From: an uncultured Chloroflexota bacterium
GTDB lineage: Bacteria; Chloroflexota; Limnocylindria; Limnocylindrales; CSP1-4
Direction of reading: 5' to 3'
DNA: 64,000 bases
Assembly: GCA_903822495.1 (NCBI GenBank)
Contig: CAIJPD010000013.1
Coordinates: forward strand, 1-64,000
Shown here: positions 9,250 to 18,027 of the stretch, piece by piece
Layout of the letters: each line of letters starts with the position of its first letter
Numbering within the stretch: the stretch's first letter is position 1
Notes under the pieces: model-generated
Database searches by the model: none
What the model was told of the DNA's origin: nothing
What the model saw: only the letters and a program-made list of their open reading frames with translations
Program-made: the position numbers and the translations under genes

Positions 9250-10326
9250 ATGTCTGCAACTCGCAGGTTGCTGTCGCTCACCATGGTTGCGAGCCTGGCG
9301 CTCGCCGCGTGCTCGGCAGCCGCCACCCCCAGCCCGGCCCCGACCGTCGCTCCGACGGCAGCGGCCAGCAAGATCACTGACGGGACGCTCCCCAAGCCGG
9401 AGCAGACCAAGGCCAAGCTCGGCACGCCGATCGGCGAGCCGTCCCAGTTCGCCTCGGTCATGGCCGAGTCCCTGGGCATCTACAAGAAGTACGGCGTTGA
9501 CGTCACCGTCACCAAGTTCAACGCGGGCGGCGATGCCGTCTCGGCCCTCCTGGCCGGCGCGGTTGACTTCGGTTCGGCCATCGGTTCGGACTTCGCGCTC
9601 ACCTCGCAGATGACTGACGTCTACGCCTACGCCACGTCGGTCTACAAGAGCCGCGTCTTCGACGGCCTGTGGTGCCAGAAGACGGTCAAGACGGCCGCCG
9701 ACCTCAAGGGCAAGCAGGTCGCCATCAGCACGCTGGGCGCCACCGCGCACGCGTCGGTGCTCCTCGCCCTCCAGGGCCTGAAGATGCAGGAGAACGACGT
9801 CACCGTCGTCCCGGTCGGCAACAACGCCAGCCGGATCGCGGCCATGAAGGCCGGCTCCATCGCCTGCGCCCCGGTCTCCATGGACCAGAGCAAGGCCATG
9901 ACCGACCTCGGCCTCAACCTGCTCATCGACCTCTCGCTCGACAAGACCCTCAACTACCCGGCCATCGGCGTCGGCGTCACCGCCGAGTACGCCAAGAAGA
10001 ACCCGAACACCGTTCTGGTTCTCACGGCTGCGGTCCTCGAGGCCCAGACCATCATGATCAACGACCTGAAGACCACCGCGGCCGAGTGGGCGAAGTTCGC
10101 CCAGGTCGATGCGGCCAAGGCCGAGGCCGACGTCAAGGCCGTCCAGTCCCAGGTCAACCCCACCATGATGTGGAACGACTCGGACTTCGCCTTCACGCAG
10201 CTCATCTTCTCCAAGGCCTCCCCGTCGGTCATGCTGGCCGACCCCAAGAAGGCCGGGGATCACAGCGTCCTGCAGAAGCTCGTGGACATCGGCTTCTACA
10301 AGAAGATCGGCGCCCCCACCAGCTAG
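9250..10326 (+). CDS. NMT1/SsuA-type ABC substrate-binding lipoprotein, tandem copy 2
   Basis: 358 residues. The start is an ATG with GGGAGG 11 bases upstream. Lipobox Cys21 (LAAC) is followed by the same SAAATPSPAP linker as the neighbouring copies. The mature protein is very close to copies 1 and 3 (DLKGKQVAISTLGATAHASV, MKAGSIACAPVSMDQ, DIGFYKKIGAPTS at the C-terminus). Differences concentrate in the loop after the SGSA-like segment (about residues 105-125), which may tune ligand choice. It has its own leader and its own terminator, so the duplication unit is a complete transcription unit. Confidence 0.9.
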   Translation: MSATRRLLSLTMVASLALAACSAAATPSPAPTVAPTAAASKITDGTLPKPEQTKAKLGTPIGEPSQFASVMAESLGIYKKYGVDVTVTKFNAGGDAVSALLAGAVDFGSAIGSDFALTSQMTDVYAYATSVYKSRVFDGLWCQKTVKTAADLKGKQVAISTLGATAHASVLLALQGLKMQENDVTVVPVGNNASRIAAMKAGSIACAPVSMDQSKAMTDLGLNLLIDLSLDKTLNYPAIGVGVTAEYAKKNPNTVLVLTAAVLEAQTIMINDLKTTAAEWAKFAQVDAAKAEADVKAVQSQVNPTMMWNDSDFAFTQLIFSKASPSVMLADPKKAGDHSVLQKLVDIGFYKKIGAPTS

Positions 10327-10345
10327 TCCTGGCGGAGCAAACGAG

Positions 10346-10379
10346 CGAAGGCCCCCGGGAGCGATCCCGGGGGCCTTCG
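10346..10379 (+). terminator. Stem-loop terminator after tandem binding protein 2
   Basis: Perfect 15-bp stem (10346-10360 with 10365-10379) with loop GCGA. It is identical in stem and loop to the hairpin at 11630-11663, and only a weak TGATT follows. Confidence 0.85.
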
Positions 10380-10432
10380 TGATTCCCCGACCGCCCGGTG
10401 AAGGGGCCGACGATGAACGGGCCTTTCCGGTC

Positions 10433-10528
10433 TTGACATGGCCGTGTACAGTCCGCGCTACGTTCGCCTTGGTCGGACGGTGTCCCGTCACGAGGACGGG
10501 ATACGGCTTCAGGGAGGGTCCAACGCCG
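10433..10528 (+). promoter_or_regulatory. Promoter/leader of tandem binding protein 3
   Basis: TTGACA (10433-10438) is a perfect -35-like hexamer. TACAGT follows at 10447-10452. The leader hairpin CCCGTC-ACGAG-GACGGG is at 10484-10500 and GGGAGG at 10513-10518. The order and sequence match the block before copy 2, so it was duplicated with the gene. The -10 position is uncertain. Confidence 0.5.
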
Positions 10529-11611
10529 ATGTCTGCACCCCGCAGGCTGCTATCGCTGACCATGGTCGCGAGCGTCGCGCTCGCCGCCTGTGCGGCCGCT
10601 GCCACTCCGAGCCCCGCGCCCACGGCGGCGGCGCCCACGGCGGCCGCCACCAAGACCACGGATGGCACGCTGCCGGCGCCTGACCTCGTCAAGGTCAAGA
10701 TGGGCACGCCGATCGGCGAGGCCTCGCAGTTCGCCGTCATCCTGGCCGACCAGCTGGGCATCTACAAGAAGTACGGCCTGGACGTCACCATCACCAAGTT
10801 CAACGCTGGCGGCGACTCAACCGCCTCCGTCCTGTCCGGGGCCAACGACGTGACCGGCAACGGCGGCTCGGACTGGGTCCTGACCTCGCAGCTGACCGAC
10901 ACCCCAGGCCTGGCCATCTCGGTCTACAAGCGCCAGGTGTTCGACGGCCTCTGGTGCCAGAAGGACGTCAAGTCCGCGGCGGACCTCAAGGGCAAGCAGG
11001 TCGCCATCAGCACCCTGGGCACCACCGCGCACGCCTCGGTGATCCTCGCGCTCAAGGGCCTGAAGATGCAGGAGAGCGACGTCACCGTCGTCCAGGTCGG
11101 CAACAACGCGGCGCGCATCACGGCCATGAAGTCGGGCGCGGTTGCCTGCGCCCCGGTCTCCATGGACCAGTCCAAGACCATGACCGACCTGGGCCTCAAC
11201 CTGCTGATCGACCTGTCCAAGGACAAGACGCTCAGCTACCCGGCGATGGGCATCGCCACGTTGAAGTCCTTCGCTCAGAAGTACCCCAACACCACGCTGA
11301 TCCTGGCCGCGGCGCTGCTGGAGGCGCAGACCATCCTGATCAACGACCTGAAGACCAGCGCCACCGAGTGGGCGAAGTTCGCCCAGATCGACGCGGCCAA
11401 GGCCGAGGACGCGATCAAGCTGATCCAGTCTCAGGTCAACCCGTCGATGATGTGGGTTGACGAGGACTTCGCGTTCACGCAGCAGACGTTCGCCAAGATC
11501 TCGCCCTCGGTCATGATGGCCGACATCCACGCCGCCGGCGACCACAGCTTCCTCCAGAAGCTGGTCGACATCGGCTTCTACAAGAAGATCGGCGCCCCCA
11601 CGTCGCTGTAG
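10529..11611 (+). CDS. NMT1/SsuA-type ABC substrate-binding lipoprotein, tandem copy 3
   Basis: 360 residues, lipobox Cys21 (LAAC). It is the third member of the array and shares long stretches with copy 2 (LGIYKKYGLDVTITKFNAGG, TAHASVILALKGLKMQE, DHSFLQKLVDIGFYKKIG). It diverges in a Gly/Asp-rich loop (NDVTGNGGSDWVLTSQL) where copies 1 and 2 have a GSA/GSE segment; this region lines the ligand cleft in the family. It has its own promoter block and terminator. No transporter partner is adjacent. Confidence 0.9.
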   Translation: MSAPRRLLSLTMVASVALAACAAAATPSPAPTAAAPTAAATKTTDGTLPAPDLVKVKMGTPIGEASQFAVILADQLGIYKKYGLDVTITKFNAGGDSTASVLSGANDVTGNGGSDWVLTSQLTDTPGLAISVYKRQVFDGLWCQKDVKSAADLKGKQVAISTLGTTAHASVILALKGLKMQESDVTVVQVGNNAARITAMKSGAVACAPVSMDQSKTMTDLGLNLLIDLSKDKTLSYPAMGIATLKSFAQKYPNTTLILAAALLEAQTILINDLKTSATEWAKFAQIDAAKAEDAIKLIQSQVNPSMMWVDEDFAFTQQTFAKISPSVMMADIHAAGDHSFLQKLVDIGFYKKIGAPTSL

Positions 11612-11629
11612 TCAATCCCGAAACCACGA

Positions 11630-11663
11630 CGAAGGCCCCCGGGAGCGATCCCGGGGGCCTTCG
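11630..11663 (+). terminator. Stem-loop terminator after tandem binding protein 3
   Basis: Perfect 15-bp stem (11630-11644 with 11649-11663), GCGA loop, same sequence as 10346-10379. It lies between convergent genes and could serve both directions. Confidence 0.85.
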
Positions 11664-11704
11664 TGATTCCGGCGTCGATGCGGCCGGCTGGGCCGGTCCG
11701 GGGC

Positions 11705-12415
11705 TCAGCCGGCGGGGCGCCGGCCTGCCGCGATGCGCTCGATGTAGGCCAGCACGTCCTCGACGGGCTGGACGTGTGCGTACTTCTGCTCCATGTCGAA
11801 CAGGTTGATGGCGTGCGTCGCCTCGTGGCGATCGAACACGCACTCCTCCGGGATCAGGATGGGGTAGCGGTACGACTTCCCGTCCACCACGGTCGCCCGG
11901 ACACAGCCACTGGTGGACTCGCCCATCACGATGAGGGTGTCCGTGTCCAGGCCGCGCAGGTGGTGCAGCAGTGGCGTCTGGTTGAAGCCGCTGGGCGCCG
12001 TCTTGCGGATGATCACCTCGCCCGGGAGCGGCGCCGTCTCGTCGATGATGTCGTACTTGCGTCGCATCCGGTCCAGCATCTCGGCGCTGGGCGGGCTGGT
12101 CGGCGGGGTCCGGTCGCGCCAGCCGGCGATGGCCTCGCTCTGGCTCAGGTGGATCACCGGGATCGCGGCGGCGCGCGCTGCCGCCAACACCCGCTGGACA
12201 TCCGGGAGGGCATTCCAGCCGGCCAGCCCCACGCTCCCGGGCCAGTCCCGCATCGCCTCCAGGAGCGGCTGCGGCCGGTCGCCGAAGACCCACCGGTAGA
12301 AGTCCACCATGACCAGGGCCGGCCGGGTCCCGGGCGCGTGATGCGCGGGTACCTCGAGGCTCGCCTTGTCCTGTTCGGTGAGGAACCGGTCCCAGATTCG
12401 CTCTCGCTCCGCCAT
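11705..12415 (-). CDS. Isochorismatase-family cysteine hydrolase
   Basis: 236 residues. The ATG is chosen because GGAGGG precedes it on the minus strand. The family catalytic triad is visible: Asp38 in LVMVDFY, Lys138 in VIIRKTAPSGF, and Cys171 in GESTSGCVRATVVD, preceded by the usual strand. Members hydrolyse isochorismate, nicotinamide, N-carbamoylsarcosine, maleamate or biuret. The surrounding amide and heterocycle genes favour an amidase role, but this is inference. It is transcribed away from the cupin operon; the two share a 300-base intergenic region. Confidence 0.9.
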   Translation of the reverse strand: MAERERIWDRFLTEQDKASLEVPAHHAPGTRPALVMVDFYRWVFGDRPQPLLEAMRDWPGSVGLAGWNALPDVQRVLAAARAAAIPVIHLSQSEAIAGWRDRTPPTSPPSAEMLDRMRRKYDIIDETAPLPGEVIIRKTAPSGFNQTPLLHHLRGLDTDTLIVMGESTSGCVRATVVDGKSYRYPILIPEECVFDRHEATHAINLFDMEQKYAHVQPVEDVLAYIERIAAGRRPAG

Positions 12416-12715
12416 GGCGCCCTCCGGTGCATCGTGCTGTGCTGGCTGCTGCGCGACCCATCCTAGCCTGCACGGACGGCGGTCCGGCGTCATGTGCGGG
12501 TGCAGACCGACCCGGCCGGGGGCGGGGAATTGCGCTACGATCGCTCCCGGGTATCGGAGGGGGCCGTCCGCCATGGGCGCCCGTGATCCGCCGACATCCC
12601 CCGATGCGGCCCTCCGGGGCCGACGAGCATTGAGCACCAGGTGGGCGGACGTCGCCATCGGGGCTCCAGATGGCCTCCGGCGACAGACAGGCCAGTGGGA
12701 AGGTAGGCGAGATCG
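12416..12715. other. Divergent intergenic region between hydrolase and cupin operon
   Basis: 300 bases between two genes reading outward. I see no convincing open frame, RNA or strong inverted repeat. A TACGAT (12536-12541) could be a -10 box toward the cupins, but no -35 is evident. Confidence 0.4.
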
Positions 12716-13261
12716 ATGACTCTGGAGCGAACCAGGCTTCGCGAGCGTGACCGTGATCTGGAAGCGTCGCACCCGTACGAGGTCCTCTTCTCCGCGTTCA
12801 AGGAGCGTCGGAAGTCCTCGCAGACCGGTCAGATCGTCTTCAAGGGCAAGGATCTGCCGTGGCAGCAGTCGCGCCAGGGCCGGAGCAAGTACTACCTGCA
12901 CATCCGCGGCGAGGAGACCCAGGCTCTCCGCGACTGGTACGTGTTCGCCAAGGACATCCACTCCCAGTCCGGGCGTCACACCCACCAGGGCGGCCTCGTG
13001 ATCTACGTCACGCGCGGGCAGGGCTACAGCATCCTGGACGGCGAGAAGCTGCCGTGGAAGCCGGGCAGCCTGATGATCCTGCCGGTCAAGCCGGGCGGCG
13101 TGGATCACGTCCACTTCAACGACCTCCCCGAGGGCGAGAGCGCCCAGTGGATCGCCTTCGTGTTCCTCCCCTTCCTGCACGCCACCGGGTCGATGCTGGA
13201 GCAGGTCCAGGAGCAGCCGAACTGGCGCCAGGCCAAGGAGGCCCACTCCGAGGGCGGTTGA
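12716..13261 (+). CDS. Cupin-domain protein 1
   Basis: 181 residues. A single cupin barrel occupies the second half: RHTHQGGLVIYVTRGQGYSI supplies a HxH metal pair (about residues 86-88), and the second cupin motif follows (PGSLMILPVKPGGVDHVHFN), with another His. The first 80 residues are charged. Cupins of this type are metal-dependent dioxygenases, isomerases or ligand sensors. It is paralogous to the next gene (shared HQGG..I..V..G.G and W..G......PVK patterns), so they may act as a pair. The function is unknown. Confidence 0.8.
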   Translation: MTLERTRLRERDRDLEASHPYEVLFSAFKERRKSSQTGQIVFKGKDLPWQQSRQGRSKYYLHIRGEETQALRDWYVFAKDIHSQSGRHTHQGGLVIYVTRGQGYSILDGEKLPWKPGSLMILPVKPGGVDHVHFNDLPEGESAQWIAFVFLPFLHATGSMLEQVQEQPNWRQAKEAHSEGG

Positions 13262-13310
13262 GCCCAACCTGCCAACCACCCTCAGGACGCCCACGACGGA
13301 GATCGACCCA

Positions 13311-13814
13311 ATGACCGAGCTCACCCTCTTCGACCAGCTGCTCGAGGCCGCCCGCATCGAGCGGGAGCGCGTCGCGCGCGGCAAGAACCACGTCAATCGC
13401 GAGGAGCTCGCGGCGGAGCTCACCCCGCTTGGCACCCTGCGCTGGTACCTCCACCCCGCGCTGGAGGAGCCCAGCACCCGCGCCCTCTACTTCTTCGAGC
13501 TGGAGATCCCCAAGGGCTCCCGCTCCGGCCTCATGCAGCACCAGGGCGGCGTCATCCACTTCGTGCTCGAGGGGTCCGGCTGGACCGAGTACGACGGCGT
13601 CGAGCACCAGTGGGAGGCGGGCGACGTCATCGCCCTCCCCGTCAAGGAGGCCGGCATCCAGTTCCGCCACCACAACACGGGCCTGAACGCCGCCCGGATG
13701 CTCGTGACGTGGCCCAACTTCGACTCGGCCAACGGGCCGGAGGCCGGCGTCGTCATGCAGATCACCGAGAACTGCCCGGAGTGGGACGCCGCCGAGGCGG
13801 CCAAGGCCAAGTAG
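13311..13814 (+). CDS. Cupin-domain protein 2
   Basis: 167 residues. The cupin core runs from about residue 60 to 125 (QHQGGVIHFVLEGSGWTEYD, then WEAGDVIALPVKEAGIQFRH). The first motif has a single visible His (MQHQGG) where copy 1 has HTHQGG. The second motif ends in HHN. The metal site therefore differs between the two copies. It is in one operon with cupin 1 (49-base gap) and the AAA ATPase that follows (31-base gap). Confidence 0.8.
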   Translation: MTELTLFDQLLEAARIERERVARGKNHVNREELAAELTPLGTLRWYLHPALEEPSTRALYFFELEIPKGSRSGLMQHQGGVIHFVLEGSGWTEYDGVEHQWEAGDVIALPVKEAGIQFRHHNTGLNAARMLVTWPNFDSANGPEAGVVMQITENCPEWDAAEAAKAK

Positions 13815-13845
13815 GGCAACCAGGGAACGGACGGGGAGAGCTGGC

Positions 13846-15873
13846 TTGAAGGCGACCGCGGGACGACCGGCATCGGGCAAGGCGCTGGGGGCGAATGACA
13901 TCGCCCTCTCGCCTGATCTGCTTCGCGAGACCGGGCTGGAGGCCGGCGGTGCCGCGCTCATCCGGTCGGGGACCGGCCGGGCGTACGCGCGCATCTCGGA
14001 TTCGCCGGGTCGCGCGGAGGCGGGCACCGTCTCGCTGGGTCGGCTGCTCTGGCCGGCGCTCCGCGTCCGGCCCGGTGAGGTTCTCGAGATCGAGGCCACA
14101 CCTCTCCGTCCCGCCACCCGCCTGGTCATCACGCCACCGGCCGAGATCCACCATCACCTGGCCGACCGCATCGTCGAAGGGCTTCGGGCGTCCGGCACCG
14201 TCCTGTATCCGGGAGCCCGGATCTACGTGGAGGCGTTCCAGGGGAACCAGGGCCTGACCGTCCAGATCGACAAGGTGGATCCGGCCCCGGCCTACCTGGA
14301 CGCGTCCATCAGCCCGGAGTGGATGACGGCCAACCAGGAGCTGGCAAACCCGCCCGCCTCGTACAGCGACATCGGTGGCCTGGGCAACATCATCGAACGG
14401 CTTCATCGCCTGGTGGAGCTGCCGCTGCTGCGCCCGGAGGTCTACCGGCGGGCCGGTGCCAAGCCTCCGCGCGGCGTCCTGCTGTACGGCCCGCCCGGCA
14501 CCGGCAAGACCATGCTCGGCCGGTCCGTGGCCGCCGAGATCGGCATCAACACCATCGTGACGGCCGCCACGGCACTCGTCGGCAGCTACCAGGGCGAGAC
14601 GGAGTCCAACCTCCGCCTGCTCTTCGCCGAGGCGCTGTCCAAGGCGCCCACGCTGATCGTCTTCGACGAATTCGACGTCATCGCCACCAACCGTGACCGG
14701 CTGGCCTCCATGAACGATGTCCGCGCGGCCACGCAGCTGCTCTCGCTGATGGACGGCCTGGTCCAGATCGACGGCATCCTCGTGCTCGCCAACTCCAACC
14801 GGATCGACGCCATCGACCCCGCGTTCCGGCGCCCGGGCCGGTTCGACGAGGAGCTCTACATCGGGCCGCCCACGGCGGCCGGCCGTGCCGAGATCCTGTC
14901 GATCCACACCCGCGACATGCCGCTCTCGCGGCCCGCCGAGCAGGCCCTCGAGGCGGTTGCCCGGGAGGCGGCCGGCTTCGTCGGCGCCGACCTGATGCAG
15001 CTGGCCCGCGAGGCCGCCCTGGGGGCGATGGTTCGCTGGGAGGACGAGTCCCGCTCGCTCCCGCCCGGGGTCCAGCCCAAGGACATGGTGGTCCGGGCAT
15101 CCGACCTCCAGACCGCCCTGGCGCACACGACACCCAGCCTGCTGCGCGGCGCGGAGACCCCGCCCATCACCATCGTCTGGGAGGACATCGCCCAGGAGCC
15201 CAAGGTGATGGGCACGCTGGCCAAGGCGGCGCGCGAGCAGATCAGCAAGGCCAATGGCCGGCAGGGAGTGCTCATCCACGGCGCCCCGGGGACCGGCAAG
15301 ACCACGCTCGCCAACGCGCTGGCCAGCCATCTCAACGCCAACTTCGTCTCCATCGAGGGGCTGGGCGTCTTCAACCAGTGGCTGGGCGAGTCGGAGCAGG
15401 CCATCCGGGCCACGTTCCGCCGCGCTTCCGAGGTCAAGCCGTCGGTGGTGGTCCTGGATCACCTCGAGGCCATCGCTCCCGTCGCGGAGGCGTCCGACAG
15501 CGCCGGTGAGCGGATCAAGTCCGCGCTGCTCTCCAGCGTGGACCGCGCGCTGGCCGAGGGCGGGATCGCCATCATCGGCGTCACGGCACGGCCCGAGCTG
15601 GTCGATCCGCGCCTCATCCGGCCCGGCCGCCTCGGCGTCCACCTGGAGCTGTCGCTGCCCAAGCCGGCGATTCGCGCCGACCTGATCCACCGCGTCGCGG
15701 GCGACCAGGTCGAGATCGAGGACGCGCAGGTCCAGCAGATCGTCGCCGGGACGGAGGGCTGGTCCAACGTGGAGATCGCCACGGCGCTGGGCAACGCGAT
15801 CGACATCGCCCAGCGTGAAGGACGCGGCATCGCCCTCGCCGACATGGTCGCGGGTACCCGCAAGCTGGTCTAG
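13846..15873 (+). CDS. CDC48/VCP-like AAA ATPase with two rings, second ring degenerate
   Basis: 675 residues, TTG start after GGGGAGA. An N-terminal double-psi-barrel-like domain (about 1-160) is followed by two AAA modules. D1 is complete: Walker A GPPGTGKT (215-222), Walker B IVFDEFD (271-277), sensor LANSNR and RRPGRFD arginine finger. D2 keeps Walker A GAPGTGKT (479-486), a pore-like NQWLGESE and RPGR. Its Walker B reads VVVLDHLE, with His539 where the catalytic Glu belongs, and its sensor-1 Asn is replaced (VTARPE, Ala581). D2 probably binds but does not hydrolyse ATP. D1 would drive unfolding or remodelling of a protein target. The target is unknown; the cupin operon is its context. 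Confidence 0.92.
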   Translation: MKATAGRPASGKALGANDIALSPDLLRETGLEAGGAALIRSGTGRAYARISDSPGRAEAGTVSLGRLLWPALRVRPGEVLEIEATPLRPATRLVITPPAEIHHHLADRIVEGLRASGTVLYPGARIYVEAFQGNQGLTVQIDKVDPAPAYLDASISPEWMTANQELANPPASYSDIGGLGNIIERLHRLVELPLLRPEVYRRAGAKPPRGVLLYGPPGTGKTMLGRSVAAEIGINTIVTAATALVGSYQGETESNLRLLFAEALSKAPTLIVFDEFDVIATNRDRLASMNDVRAATQLLSLMDGLVQIDGILVLANSNRIDAIDPAFRRPGRFDEELYIGPPTAAGRAEILSIHTRDMPLSRPAEQALEAVAREAAGFVGADLMQLAREAALGAMVRWEDESRSLPPGVQPKDMVVRASDLQTALAHTTPSLLRGAETPPITIVWEDIAQEPKVMGTLAKAAREQISKANGRQGVLIHGAPGTGKTTLANALASHLNANFVSIEGLGVFNQWLGESEQAIRATFRRASEVKPSVVVLDHLEAIAPVAEASDSAGERIKSALLSSVDRALAEGGIAIIGVTARPELVDPRLIRPGRLGVHLELSLPKPAIRADLIHRVAGDQVEIEDAQVQQIVAGTEGWSNVEIATALGNAIDIAQREGRGIALADMVAGTRKLV

Positions 15874-15897
15874 CGCCATGGAGCCCGGGCGGATCGC

Positions 15898-16425
15898 GTG
15901 AGCGCCGCCGCCAGGGCCGGCGTCGCCGGGGTGGGCGTCGCCGGGGTGGGCGCCGCGTGGGCCGACTTCGAAGCGGCGGCGCCGGGCATGGCTGGGTTCG
16001 TCCGTGAGCGCCTCCTGGCGCATCGCCACCGCTACCTGGCCACCATCCGGGCCGACGGCTCGCCGCGCCTGAGTGGCATCGAGCTGACGATCCATGCCGG
16101 CGAGGTATGGATCGGGAGCATGCCCGGCTCGTTCAAGATGGTCGACCTGCGGCGCGATCCGCGGCTGGCGATTCACAGCGGCTCAGACGACCCCCCCGCG
16201 TTCCAGGGCGACGCGCGCCTGACGGGGATCGCGCTGTTCGAGGAGGACGAGGCCGTCAAGGCCGACTTCCTGGTGGCCGCCGGTGGCGGCCCGCCTGGAC
16301 CCTTTGAGCTGATCCGCCTCCGGATCACCGAGGCCAGCACCGTCCGCGAGGCCGAGGCCCGCGATCACCTGGTGATCGACGCCTGGCGCCCGGGTGGGCC
16401 GGTCAGGTCGCTGGGGCGCTGGTAG
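15898..16425 (+). CDS. Pyridoxamine 5'-phosphate oxidase-like flavin/F420-binding protein
   Basis: 175 residues, GTG start. After an Ala/Gly/Val-rich N-terminus (low-complexity GVAGVG repeat, about residues 8-20), a split-barrel core is seen: RYLATIRADGSPRLSGIEL, then VWIGSMPGSFKMVDLRRDPR, which is characteristic of PNPOx-like proteins that bind FMN or F420. The gene is last in the cupin/AAA operon (24-base gap after the ATPase). Its 3' end overlaps the convergent MFS gene by 23 bases, which leaves no room for a separate terminator. Confidence 0.8.
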   Translation: MSAAARAGVAGVGVAGVGAAWADFEAAAPGMAGFVRERLLAHRHRYLATIRADGSPRLSGIELTIHAGEVWIGSMPGSFKMVDLRRDPRLAIHSGSDDPPAFQGDARLTGIALFEEDEAVKADFLVAAGGGPPGPFELIRLRITEASTVREAEARDHLVIDAWRPGGPVRSLGRW

Positions 16426-17806
16426 GCCGGTCCGGGCGCTCGGCCAGCTCGTCGAACGGCGTGACGGCCGCCACGGCCGCTCCACCCAGCAGCGAGAGCG
16501 CCAGCACGACGAAGATCGCCACCACGCCCGTCGCGCCCGCCACGGCGCCCAGGACGGGCGGGATGACGAGCAGGGAGGCGCGGTTCCCGGTGATCCGGAC
16601 GCCGAGCGCGGTGGCGCGCTCGCTGCGCGGCGAGATGGTCGCGACCCACGAGATCGTCATCGGCTGGCCGAGGCCAAGGCCAAGCCCCACGGCGATCATC
16701 AGGGCCGCCAGGACCCATTCGAGCGACGGTGAGACGAAGGGCAGTGCCAGCAGCCCGGCGCCGGCCAGGACCATGCTGAGGGCGAGGGTGCGCTCGCGTC
16801 GCAGGAGCTCGATCAGCCGCTGCATGTAGAAGCGGGATACCAGCGCCGCCACCCCGCGCAGCGACAGCAGCACGCCGACCAGTGCCACGGACAGGCCGGC
16901 TTCCTCGCCGTAGACGGGGAGATAGGCGATGACCATGTCCACCGAGGACGCCACGATGATGCTGATGACCATGGCGGCGGGCATGCCGCGTCGGCCCATC
17001 ACCTGGCGGGTCATGGTCGTGAGCCCAGGTTGGGGCACGCGCACCTCGCCGGCGGCCGCGCCGCGGCGCCCCGGGCGGGGGAGCAGCAGGGCGGCGACCA
17101 TGGCGGCCGCGGTGAGGAGCGTGGTCACCAGGAAGGCCTGGCCCGGTGTGGTGGCGGGGAGCAGGGCGGCGATCGGCCCGCCGGCGGTGAACCACAGCCC
17201 GCCGCCGATGACCAGAGCGGCCAACGCGGGGCCGATCAGCTGGCCCACGGAGTGCGCCGTCGCATAGTGGCCAAAGCGCACATCGCGGCCGTCGCGTGGC
17301 CCGTAATTGGCGACCATGGACTGGCCGGCGACCAGGAACAGGATCTGGCCCATGCCCATGACCAGCTGCGACAGCCCCAGGCCCAGGAGCGAGTCGCTCC
17401 ACGTCCCGATGACGCCACCGATGGTCATGCAGGCCATCGCGACCGCCATCCATGCCCCTTCACCTGTGCGGTCCACCCAGCGCCCGATGACCACGGCCAG
17501 GAGCGTGGGCAGGATCGAGAAGGCGGCCTGGATGAGGCCGATGTCGAAGGTCGAGGCGCCCAGCTCGAGGGCGCGGTAGGTCACCGTGGGCCGGCTCGCG
17601 TGGATGGACGTCACGCACAGGACGGCGACCACCAGCTGGATCGTGAAGGCGCGCAGCCAGTCGGCATGCCCGACGGTCGAGCCGCCGCCGGGACCGATGT
17701 CGCGTGGGGTTCCGGCGCCGGAAGCGGTGCCGCCTGGGGTTCCGGCGCCGGCGGGAGCTCTGGTGCCGGCGGGCGTCCCGGTGCCGACGGGCAGCGGGGC
17801 GGTCAC
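16403..17806 (-). CDS. MFS transporter
   Basis: 467 residues with about 12 hydrophobic segments from residue 50 onward and the DRTGE-type loop between segments 2 and 3 (GRWVDRTGEGAW). It is a secondary exporter or importer of unknown substrate. The N-terminal 45 residues are a Gly/Thr/Pro/Ala repeat (AGTRAPAG, GAGTPGGTA) encoded by degenerate tandem DNA. A later start could be real, since no ribosome site clearly marks the GTG at 17806. It is convergent with, and overlaps, the PNPOx-like gene. Confidence 0.85.
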   Translation of the reverse strand: MTAPLPVGTGTPAGTRAPAGAGTPGGTASGAGTPRDIGPGGGSTVGHADWLRAFTIQLVVAVLCVTSIHASRPTVTYRALELGASTFDIGLIQAAFSILPTLLAVVIGRWVDRTGEGAWMAVAMACMTIGGVIGTWSDSLLGLGLSQLVMGMGQILFLVAGQSMVANYGPRDGRDVRFGHYATAHSVGQLIGPALAALVIGGGLWFTAGGPIAALLPATTPGQAFLVTTLLTAAAMVAALLLPRPGRRGAAAGEVRVPQPGLTTMTRQVMGRRGMPAAMVISIIVASSVDMVIAYLPVYGEEAGLSVALVGVLLSLRGVAALVSRFYMQRLIELLRRERTLALSMVLAGAGLLALPFVSPSLEWVLAALMIAVGLGLGLGQPMTISWVATISPRSERATALGVRITGNRASLLVIPPVLGAVAGATGVVAIFVVLALSLLGGAAVAAVTPFDELAERPDRPTSAPAT

Positions 17807-18027
17807 GCGCGCCGCCCGAAGCCGAAGCCGGCGGGCGACCCGGCGACCCGACCGGCGCGCACCTCAGCGCCCGACCCCGCGCTCGGCCCGGTGCCCAGCT
17901 CAGCACCCGGACCGCCGCCGAGACCGGCGTCGAGACCGGCGCCCGACCCGCTCCGGGGCGCTCGACCGGGGCGGAAGGCGGTACACTCAGAACCGAAGAT
18001 TGCGGCCCACGTGAAGGAGCCCCTGCG

